17,167 nucleotides of DNA from Oscillospiraceae bacterium (GTDB lineage: Bacteria > Bacillota > Clostridia > Oscillospirales > CAG-272), in NCBI GenBank assembly GCA_015065205.1, contig SVQS01000022.1, positions 1-17,167 on the forward strand, read 5' to 3'. The first letter of the stretch is position 1. Each line of letters starts with the position of its first letter. The notes beneath the pieces are model-generated. The model saw nothing but the letters and a program-made list of their open reading frames with translations. It was not told the origin of the DNA and did not search any database. Shown here piece by piece: positions 1-5,551 of the stretch. Made by a program: the position numbers and the translations under genes.

Positions 1-1298
1 GTCGTCGCACGCGCGTTATGACACAGCACCTCGGTTCACGCACAATGCCCGACTTTTTTGGTAACCGATTTGGTTCTCCCGCGCTCAAAATTGCGGCATC
101 TTGTATTACGTTTATCTTCCTCATTCCCTACACCGCTTCTCTTTACAACGGACTTTCCCGTTTGTTCTCAATGGCGTATGACGACATCGACTACTCGATT
201 TGCGTTATCGTAATGGCTGCCCTGACAGGTGTTTATGTCCTCCTTGGCGGTTATGTGGCAACGGCTATTAACGACTTTATTCAAGGATTGATTATGCTGG
301 GTGGCATTGTTGCAGTGATTGCTGCTGTTCTCAATGCCCACGGCGGTCTTGGTGCGGCGATTGAAAAGCTCGCCACCGGCGAGAATGGCGGATGGGAGTA
401 TGCTTCCTTCCTCGGTGCTGACCCTGTATTTTTGCTCTTTGTCGTCCTTTTGACCTCTCTTGGCACTTGGGGACTGCCGCAAATGGTGGGCAAGTTCTAT
501 GCCATCAAAGATGAGGATGCTATTAAGAAAGGCACGGTTATCTCAACGGTATTTGCCGTTATCGTTGCGGGTGGATGCTACTTCCTTGGCGGCTTTGGGC
601 GTCTTTACAACGTGAGTGATGCGGTTGCAAAGGGAGACTTTGACGCCATCATTCCCGCTATGCTCAAAACGCTTCCTACTGTTATTATCGCTATCGTTAT
701 CGTGTTGGTGCTCTCTGCTTCGATGTCGACGCTTTCCTCTCTCGTGCTGACAAGCAGCTCGACGGTAACACTTGACTTTATCGCTCCCATTTGCGAAAAA
801 AAGAAGAAAACACTTGATGAAAAGAAGCAAATGCTAATTATTCGTGCGTTTATCGTTGTCTTTATCGTCATTTCCGCTGTGATTGCCATTATGCAGTACC
901 AAAACAAGAATATGCTCATTGCACAGATGATGGGGGTATCCTGGGGTGCGCTTGCGGGTGCGTTCCTCGCTCCCTTCCTCTACGGTTTGTACTGGAAGAA
1001 GACTACGCGCGCGGCAGTTGTTACGTCCTTTGTGTTTGGCGTAGGTCTTGAGATCGTTCAACTTCTCATTTCGATGAAGGTGTTCAGCGTTGCGAACATT
1101 CCTGTTCTTTCCTTCATCTTCCGCAATTCCCTCTTTTCGGGCGTATTTGCAATGGTTGGCGGATTGATCCTCGTTCCTATTGTCAGCCTGCTTACACAAA
1201 AGACTGCTCCTAAGAACACAGACGAGATCTTCTCCTGCTACGAGCGTACAGCAACGGTTACCGTGACAGATTCGTTGGGGGAGGAAAAGAAAGATTGA
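1..1298 (+). CDS. Sodium:solute symporter (SSS family), N-terminus cut by window edge
   Basis: Sodium-coupled secondary transporter of the cytoplasmic membrane; the solute is not readable from sequence. The frame is open to the first base: codons before the ATG at 18 read RRTRV and lead into MTQHLGSRTMPDFFGNRFGS, a typical internal SSS loop, so the ATG at 18 is not the start. About 430 residues remain of the usual roughly 500. Many hydrophobic segments follow, including a PutP-like GGYVATAINDFIQG stretch and a TM8-like segment SASMSTLSSLVLTSSSTVTLDF, the Ser/Thr-rich region that binds sodium in this fold. The C-terminal tail is hydrophilic (EKKD). The stop overlaps the next start by one base (TGATG), suggesting co-transcription with the GNAT gene. 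Family assignment is firm; proline, pantothenate or another solute cannot be chosen. Confidence 0.9.
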   Translation, partial: RRTRVMTQHLGSRTMPDFFGNRFGSPALKIAASCITFIFLIPYTASLYNGLSRLFSMAYDDIDYSICVIVMAALTGVYVLLGGYVATAINDFIQGLIMLGGIVAVIAAVLNAHGGLGAAIEKLATGENGGWEYASFLGADPVFLLFVVLLTSLGTWGLPQMVGKFYAIKDEDAIKKGTVISTVFAVIVAGGCYFLGGFGRLYNVSDAVAKGDFDAIIPAMLKTLPTVIIAIVIVLVLSASMSTLSSLVLTSSSTVTLDFIAPICEKKKKTLDEKKQMLIIRAFIVVFIVISAVIAIMQYQNKNMLIAQMMGVSWGALAGAFLAPFLYGLYWKKTTRAAVVTSFVFGVGLEIVQLLISMKVFSVANIPVLSFIFRNSLFSGVFAMVGGLILVPIVSLLTQKTAPKNTDEIFSCYERTATVTVTDSLGEEKKD

Positions 1299-1765
1299 TG
1301 AAATATATGGAAATTATCAAGATCGATAAAAGCCATGTGACCGATGTAAAAAACATACTCCAACAAGCATATTTACCGTTGTTAGAAAAGTATCACGATG
1401 AACAAAAAAATCCTGCAAATAAAACGGCAGAAGATATTCTACTTGATTTAGAAAGAGAAAATTCCAATGCCTACCTGTTGATACTGAACAACGAACCGAT
1501 TGGATATGTTCGCGTTGGGGAGCGAGCAAAGGGAGAATTCAGCATAGCGGATTTAGCGATTCTCCCCTCGCATCAAGGAAATGGATACGCTCAATACCTT
1601 TTAAAAAAGATAGAGAAAATTTATTATATGGCAAAAAAATGGAGTCTTGTGACAATTCAAGAAGAGACAAAGCTTTGCCATCTGTATGAAAAGTTTGGAT
1701 ATATTCAAAAAGGCGTATTGGAAGAAGTGAATGAAAATATGCATTTTGTTCTATACGTCAAATAA
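1298..1765 (+). CDS. Small GNAT-family N-acetyltransferase
   Basis: Predicted cytosolic acetyl-CoA-dependent N-acetyltransferase of 155 residues, a usual length for a single GNAT domain. Motif A is visible at residues 92-98 (HQGNGYA, the Q/RxxGxG/A pyrophosphate-binding loop), preceded by the beta-4 strand FSIADLAILP and followed by helix QYLLKKIEKIYY. The C-terminal LYEKFGYIQKGV is the usual GNAT beta-6/7 region. I start at the ATG at 1298, overlapping the symporter stop by one base, with GGGGGAGG as the ribosome binding site about 13 nt upstream. A TTG at 1295 and an ATG at 1307 are alternatives. The gene is markedly richer in A/T (AAA, GAA, ATT, TTA codons) than its neighbours, which suggests later acquisition. 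No terminator is visible after the stop. The substrate is unknown. Confidence 0.85.
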   Translation: MKYMEIIKIDKSHVTDVKNILQQAYLPLLEKYHDEQKNPANKTAEDILLDLERENSNAYLLILNNEPIGYVRVGERAKGEFSIADLAILPSHQGNGYAQYLLKKIEKIYYMAKKWSLVTIQEETKLCHLYEKFGYIQKGVLEEVNENMHFVLYVK

Positions 1766-1858
1766 ATTCTAATTTAATAACATAGTTGCAATACCTAACC
1801 CTTCCACTCGAGGAATCAATTATCAAATCGTTTTGCGGAAGGCGGAAACCATCATATG

Positions 1859-2024
1859 CCTCCCTCCGGGAGGGAGGTGGCATTTTCGCAAGAAAATGCC
1901 GGAAGGAGCCTGCGTGTACGAAAGGCAAAGCAGTTGTTTTATGGCGAGTGTTACTCTGAAATACCGCGGGCTCCTCCCTGCGCCTGCCCTCTGCGGCAAG
2001 CGCCTCCCTCCTCCCGGAGGAGGG
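1859..2024. repeat. Multi-hairpin GC-rich repeat-like element in non-coding DNA
   Basis: The 372-nt gap 1766-2137 has no credible gene. Within it lies a cluster of four inverted repeats: 1859-1877 (CCTCCCTC/GAGGGAGG, 8 bp, 3-nt loop); 1879-1900 (GGCATTTTC/GAAAATGCC, 9 bp, GCAA tetraloop of the GNRA type); 1981-2002 (CGCCTGCC/GGCAAGCG, one mismatch); and 2006-2024 (CCCTCCTCC/GGAGGAGGG). A longer-range pair GGAGCC (1905-1910) and GGCTCC (1969-1974) could enclose the middle. Both ends carry the same CCTCC/GGAGG palindrome type, which looks like a MITE- or REP-like dispersed element rather than a terminator. Only one full copy is in this window, so the repeat status is inferred from structure. 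Overlapping short open frames on both strands have no protein-like character. Confidence 0.6.
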
Positions 2025-2100
2025 CTCAAAACACACCCGCTATTTAACCATCGTTTTCTCAAGGAGAACCTTTTTATCTTGCTCTGTTTCTAAACAAAAA

Positions 2101-2130
2101 AGCGGCTATCTTCGCTTGAAGATAGCCGCT
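2101..2130 (-). terminator. Rho-independent terminator, probably bidirectional
   Basis: A perfect 13-bp stem (AGCGGCTATCTTC / GAAGATAGCCGCT) closes a GCTT loop. On the minus strand it is followed by a T run (TTTTTTGTTT) just after the stop of the GNAT gene ending at 2138; on the plus strand a shorter TCTCTTTTT run follows. It therefore ends the minus-strand gene and may also stop transcription entering from 1-1765. Confidence 0.9.
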
Positions 2131-2137
2131 TCTCTTT

Positions 2138-2722
2138 TTACTTTTTCCTTTTCGTTCTCCATTCGGAAGCAAGGATGGCGCAGACGCCGACGTTGGCGTA
2201 GTTGCCCTTGATGAGCATTGCCTCGCGTTGTATGCCCTCAAAGGTCATTCCCACCTTTTCCATCACGCGGCGCGAGGAGTCGTTGCCTTCCATAAAGCGC
2301 GCTTCGATGCGGTTCAGTCCTAAATTTTCAAAGCCGAACTCGATGACCTTTTCCAAGGCTTCGACGGCGATTCCCTTACCCCAATATTCGGGATTGAGAA
2401 CGTATCCGACCTCGGCGCAGTCATGGTTGCAATGAAAGGCGGTAAAGCCGCAGGTGCCTATCATTTTGCAGTCGGGCTCATAGACCACTGCCCAATCGTA
2501 AAACATACCTGCGGAGTAGCGGTTGCCAAGGTATTCAAGGTACTCGCGCGTAAAATCGCGGTCGGGGTGTGGATTCCAAGTCAGGTACTTGGTCACGTCG
2601 GGGCGAGAAGCGTATTCATACATATCGGAAGCATCCGCCACGATCATTTTACGGAGTGTCAAGCGCTCGGTCGCAAGCTCGGGCAGGTGCGAGAAAACAC
2701 GGTAGATCTTTTCTTTTTTCAT
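2138..2722 (-). CDS. GNAT acetyltransferase, RimJ/RimL-like
   Basis: Predicted 194-residue acetyl-CoA-dependent N-acetyltransferase of the RimJ/RimL (ribosomal-protein N-terminal acetyltransferase-like) group. The N-terminal ATERLTLRKM opening is characteristic of that group. The acetyl-CoA loop is at about residues 112-119 (EYWGKGIA), and the C-terminal GNDSSRRVMEKVGMTFEG segment (146-163) is also typical. I choose the ATG at 2722 (MKKEKIYR): AAGAAGGAC and AAAGAG lie upstream, and a sigma-A-like -10 sits at 2754-2759, so the in-frame ATGs at 2755 and 2794 are in or upstream of the promoter and would not be in the transcript. The gene is alone, divergent from the 2900 operon, and ends at a strong terminator. 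Whether it modifies a ribosomal protein or a small molecule cannot be told. Confidence 0.9.
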   Translation of the reverse strand: MKKEKIYRVFSHLPELATERLTLRKMIVADASDMYEYASRPDVTKYLTWNPHPDRDFTREYLEYLGNRYSAGMFYDWAVVYEPDCKMIGTCGFTAFHCNHDCAEVGYVLNPEYWGKGIAVEALEKVIEFGFENLGLNRIEARFMEGNDSSRRVMEKVGMTFEGIQREAMLIKGNYANVGVCAILASEWRTKRKK

Positions 2723-2753
2723 CTCTTTACAGTCCTTCTTTTTTCTACCTTTC

Positions 2754-2782
2754 ATTATACCGAAAAACGGGGGCAAATGCAA
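2754..2782 (-). promoter_or_regulatory. Sigma-A-like promoter of the 2138-2722 GNAT gene
   Basis: Read on the minus strand: TTGCAT (2782-2777), a 17-nt spacer, then a perfect TATAAT (2759-2754). Expected transcription starts near 2747, about 25 nt before the chosen ATG. A small inverted repeat, AAATGC-AA-GCATTT (2775-2788), overlaps the -35 region and could be a protein site, though this is weak. Confidence 0.6.
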
Positions 2783-2845
2783 GCATTTTTGCAAAAAAAT
2801 ATTGCATTATTTTTCGCTTTCCCTCTTTTATTTTGTAATGATATG

Positions 2846-2854
2846 TGTTATAAT
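2846..2854 (+). promoter_or_regulatory. Extended -10 promoter of the racemase/Mur-ligase operon
   Basis: TGTTATAAT contains a perfect TATAAT (2849-2854) with a TGn extension. No good -35 hexamer lies 16-18 nt upstream (the sequence there is T-rich), as expected for an extended -10 promoter or an activated one. The start point would fall about 2861, inside the palindrome at 2855-2870. Confidence 0.6.
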
Positions 2855-2870
2855 ATACTATATATAGTAT
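2855..2870. promoter_or_regulatory. Perfect 16-bp palindrome at the predicted transcription start (candidate operator)
   Basis: ATACTATATATAGTAT reads identically on both strands and abuts the -10 box of the operon starting at 2900. A homodimeric repressor bound there would cover the start site. No regulator gene lies next to it, and the regulator family is not identified. Being A/T-rich, some chance palindromy is possible. Confidence 0.45.
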
Positions 2871-2899
2871 TTTTTACCGAAAGAAAGGGGGAACGAGCA

Positions 2900-3313
2900 A
2901 TGGAATACATTATGAACGATGTACTGTCCGGGGCAATCGTTCCCGTTTTGCTTGGAATGAGCACCGAGGCGAGCGAGACCGCGCACCGTATGTACCGCCG
3001 CCACGGCGTATTGTCGCATGTGTTTTGCGATAGAATTCCCTTGGCCTCCCGCCTCTCGCTTTGCATAAAATTCCATCGCGTTCCCAAAACCGCCGGCGAG
3101 CAGTTAATGCTCCAGGCGCTGACCGATTTTGCCGATCAGCTTGGCAACGCGGACCTGATTTTATATCTCATCCCCTGCGACGAGCACTATACAAAGCTTG
3201 TGTGGGATCACGCCGAAGAATTGGAACGCAGATTTGTGATTGCCGATCGCGATGAGATGGAACGCGTTTGGTTTGGTGCAAAAGAGGCCCCTCTTGGGGA
3301 GGTGACAGAATGA
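2900..3313 (+). CDS. Stand-alone pre-ATP-grasp-like domain protein (D-aspartate ligase/carboxylate-amine ligase N-domain)
   Basis: A 137-residue protein without membrane segments. I see no certain family signature, but its layout resembles the N-terminal pre-ATP-grasp domain of carboxylate-amine ligases such as D-aspartate ligase: strand-Gly opening IVPVLLGMSTEASETAHRMYRRHGVLSHVF (residues 13-42), then LILYLIPCDEHYTKLVWDHAEEL (87-109), which matches the family's 'V.C.d.Y..li....eeL' region. The nucleotide-binding ATP-grasp core that should follow is absent; the protein ends in a low-complexity-looking tail EAPLGEVTE. Start: ATG at 2900 behind GAAAGGGGG; the frame is open further upstream, but that part lies before the promoter and opposite the GNAT gene. 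The stop overlaps the racemase start by 4 nt. It could be a truncated ligase, a regulatory subunit, or an unrelated fold. Confidence 0.7.
   Translation: MEYIMNDVLSGAIVPVLLGMSTEASETAHRMYRRHGVLSHVFCDRIPLASRLSLCIKFHRVPKTAGEQLMLQALTDFADQLGNADLILYLIPCDEHYTKLVWDHAEELERRFVIADRDEMERVWFGAKEAPLGEVTE
3288..3304 (+). promoter_or_regulatory. Shine-Dalgarno of the racemase within a small hairpin
   Basis: GGGGAGGTG (3296-3304), the ribosome binding site 5 nt before the ATG at 3310, is preceded by its partial complement CCCCTC (3288-3293). It can fold as CCTC (3290-3293) with GAGG (3299-3302). Because the stretch lies in the last codons of the upstream gene, translating ribosomes would open it, consistent with translational coupling. 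Confidence 0.45.
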
Positions 3314-4050
3314 AAACTTGCACCTATCTTGGCATCCTTGGCGGTCTTGGACCAATGTCTACCGTATATTTTTGCGAGCTGCTCAACCGCCACACCGCGG
3401 CAACGTGCGACGCCGACCACATCGATATGCTCATCAGTAGCCGTGCGACCACTCCTGACCGCACCGCTTACATCCTTGACAAGAGCGCTCCTGATCCCCT
3501 GCCCGTGATGCTTTGTGAAGCACACCGCTTAGAAGCGGCAGGCGTGGATCTTATTGTTGTTCCCTGCAACACCGCGCACTATTTTTATGACGGACTTGCA
3601 AAGAATTGTCAAGTACCGATTTTGAACATTATTGACGAGACCTGTGCACATCTCTTGGGCATAGGAGTTAAAAAATTTGGTCTGCTTGCAACCGAGGGTA
3701 CCATTCACGCAGGCGCTTACGAGCGTTTTTGCACATCTCGCAACCTAACCTGCATCACCCCCACAGAGGAAGAGCAAGTAATCATTTCAAATATCATCTT
3801 TGGGCAAATTAAACAGAACAAGCCCGTGGATATGGATGCTTTCCATGGCGTTGTGACCTCTCTCCGCTCGCGCGGATGCGAAAAGATTGTGCTTGGTTGC
3901 ACTGAGCTCTCACTGCTCAAAAAAGAGGGACTCAATGATGAGCTGTTTGTCGATTCCTTGGACGTTCTTGCTTATCGCACCATCCTTGCCTGCGGCAAGA
4001 CGCCTGTGGGCTTCCCCACCTCGTTTGAAAAAGAGGAGGTGGCACGATGA
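3310..4050 (+). CDS. Aspartate/glutamate racemase family protein
   Basis: A 246-residue PLP-independent amino acid racemase of the aspartate/glutamate family; it interconverts L and D forms (Asp or Glu likely) by two-base catalysis with paired cysteines. The opening LGILGGLGPMSTVYF (residues 7-21) is the classic signature of the aspartate racemase branch. Both catalytic cysteines are present: C86 in VVPCNTAH and C197 in VLGCTELS. Length is normal. Start ATG at 3310 overlaps the preceding stop (ATGA), with GGAGGTG upstream; the stop overlaps the Mur ligase start in the same way (4047-4050). The tight coupling implies that the D-amino acid is made for the neighbouring ligase. Asp versus Glu specificity is not decided by what I can see; murI (glutamate racemase) is a less likely alternative because of the GGLGPMST opening. 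Confidence 0.92.
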   Translation: MKTCTYLGILGGLGPMSTVYFCELLNRHTAATCDADHIDMLISSRATTPDRTAYILDKSAPDPLPVMLCEAHRLEAAGVDLIVVPCNTAHYFYDGLAKNCQVPILNIIDETCAHLLGIGVKKFGLLATEGTIHAGAYERFCTSRNLTCITPTEEEQVIISNIIFGQIKQNKPVDMDAFHGVVTSLRSRGCEKIVLGCTELSLLKKEGLNDELFVDSLDVLAYRTILACGKTPVGFPTSFEKEEVAR

Positions 4051-5534
4051 AATCCTACCTTTTGCTTGGTCGACTTTTCCCGTTTGAGCACATTCCCGAC
4101 CTTGAAATTACCACCTTGACCGATCACTCGGAGAAAACGGATGCCGAGAGCGTATTCGTTTGTATTCGCGGTCAACGATTTGACGGACATACACTGGCTC
4201 CTCGCGCTTATGAGCGCGGTTGTCGCATCTTTGTGGCAGAAGAACCTCTTCATTTGCCATCCGACGCTTGCGTACTTTTGACAAACAACAGCCGCAAAAC
4301 GCTCTCGGAGCTTGCCTGCACCCTTTGGGGTGATCCCTCGAGTAAGATGCACGTTATTGGCATTACGGGCACCAAGGGCAAAACTACCACGGCTACGATG
4401 CTTGCGCATATCCTAAATTCGGTTGGTATTCCAACGGGATATATTGGAACAAACGGCATCTGTTACGGATCGGTGGAACGCACAACGGCAAACACCACGC
4501 CAGATCCCTTGACTTTGCAGCAAACCCTTTATGATATGCACCGCTCGGGCATTCGTGCCGTTGTGATGGAAGTCTCCTCGCAAGGGCTGATGCAAAGCCG
4601 CGTAGCGGGTGTGCAGTTTGGTACGGTTTTGTTTACCAATCTCTATCTCGACCACGTCGGCACTGCCGAACACCCCACGTTTGAGCATTACCGCGCAACA
4701 AAGCACACTCTCTTTACCGATTTCGCGTCGCCCAACGCGGTTTGGAATATCGACGACCCCGCAACGCCTATGATGCGATTGGGGTGTACTGCTCTGCGGA
4801 ATTTGACCATTTCGGGCAAGGAAAAACGTGCAGATTATTTGGCACAAAATATGCGTCCTTTGCGTGATGAGAGCGGACTTTATTCCCTCTTCCGCCTCAT
4901 TGCAGAGGATAAGGAGATAGAATGTCGCCTGCGCTTGCTTGGCGAGCACAATGTTTACAATGCGCTCTTAGCCGTTGCTGTGGCGAATGGTGTTTTTCAA
5001 GTTCCCTTGCATATGGCAATCGACGCGCTTGAAAAATTGGCAATTCGCGGCAGAGCCGAATGCATTCCCCTGCCAAGTGGCGCACTTTGCGTCATAGACT
5101 ATGCGCACAATGGCGAAAGCTTGCGGCATTTGCTCTCATCCCTGCGTGTTTATCAGCCATCGCGACTGATTTGTTTGTTTGGCTCGGTGGGGGAAAGAAC
5201 ACAACTCCGCCGCCGCGAGCTTGGCGAGGTTGCCGCAGAGCTTGCAGACCTCTCTATTCTCACATCTGACAATCCCGGCACTGAGGATCCGATGCAGATC
5301 ATCGACGAGATTGCCGCGGCATTCGGAAACAACCGAAAGGCTTACATCAAAATTCCCGACAGAAGTGATGCTATTCGCTGTGCAATTTCGATGCTTCGGG
5401 CGGATGATATTCTCGTTCTTGCAGGAAAAGGACACGAGGAATACCAGCTCATCGGGCGCGAAAAGCTTCCCTTCTCGGAGAAAGAAATCATTCGGGACAT
5501 TCTGGAAGGTGACCCGATTCTATTACCAAAATAA
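4047..5534 (+). CDS. MurE-like Mur ligase lacking the DAP-binding Arg
   Basis: An ATP-dependent amide ligase of the Mur family, 495 residues, with all three Mur domains. N-terminal UDP-MurNAc-type domain: SVFVCIRGQRFDGH (35-48). Central ATPase: P-loop GTKGKTTT (108-115), substrate loop ANTTPDPL (148-155), and the lysine that is carbamylated in MurE, K219 in HYRATKHTLF. C-terminal domain: LGEHNVYNA (298-306), DYAHN (351-355), AGKGHEEYQ (459-467). The DNPR motif that recognises meso-diaminopimelate in canonical MurE reads DNPG here (408-411), followed by TEDP, and the usual FGCGGDRD is FGSVGERT (378-385). It therefore probably adds another amino acid or acts on another acceptor; it looks like a MurE paralogue, not the housekeeping enzyme. 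Start at 4047 with AGGAGGTGG upstream and a 4-nt overlap with the racemase. dinB follows after 17 nt. Confidence 0.88.
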   Translation: MKSYLLLGRLFPFEHIPDLEITTLTDHSEKTDAESVFVCIRGQRFDGHTLAPRAYERGCRIFVAEEPLHLPSDACVLLTNNSRKTLSELACTLWGDPSSKMHVIGITGTKGKTTTATMLAHILNSVGIPTGYIGTNGICYGSVERTTANTTPDPLTLQQTLYDMHRSGIRAVVMEVSSQGLMQSRVAGVQFGTVLFTNLYLDHVGTAEHPTFEHYRATKHTLFTDFASPNAVWNIDDPATPMMRLGCTALRNLTISGKEKRADYLAQNMRPLRDESGLYSLFRLIAEDKEIECRLRLLGEHNVYNALLAVAVANGVFQVPLHMAIDALEKLAIRGRAECIPLPSGALCVIDYAHNGESLRHLLSSLRVYQPSRLICLFGSVGERTQLRRRELGEVAAELADLSILTSDNPGTEDPMQIIDEIAAAFGNNRKAYIKIPDRSDAIRCAISMLRADDILVLAGKGHEEYQLIGREKLPFSEKEIIRDILEGDPILLPK

Positions 5535-5551
5535 TTTTTTAAGGAGGCGCT

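Noticed and set aside
18..20. ATG at 18 as the true start of the symporter
   Set aside because: The frame is open upstream and RRTRVMTQHLGSRTMPDFF is an internal loop of SSS transporters, with at least two membrane segments missing before it.
1758..2093. Several overlapping open frames on both strands within the hairpin element
   Set aside because: They encode Pro/Gly/Arg-rich sequence forced by the palindromes, lack ribosome binding sites and contradict each other.
2723..2794. Longer N-terminus for the minus-strand GNAT
   Set aside because: The ATG at 2755 overlaps the -10 box and the one at 2794 lies upstream of it; the added residues are Lys/Cys-rich and unlike the family.
2423..2899. 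159-codon upstream extension of the open frame that contains the 2900-3313 gene
   Set aside because: It runs antisense through the GNAT gene and through both divergent promoters; a TATAAT at 2849 and a ribosome binding site before the ATG at 2900 fix the start there.
2723..2899. Possible riboswitch or T-box upstream of the racemase operon
   Set aside because: The predicted transcript leader is only about 40 nt and holds just the palindrome and ribosome binding site, so there is no room for an aptamer.
4413..4949. 178-codon minus-strand open frame opposite the Mur ligase
   Set aside because: Shadow of the conserved Mur ligase; no family resemblance in the translation.
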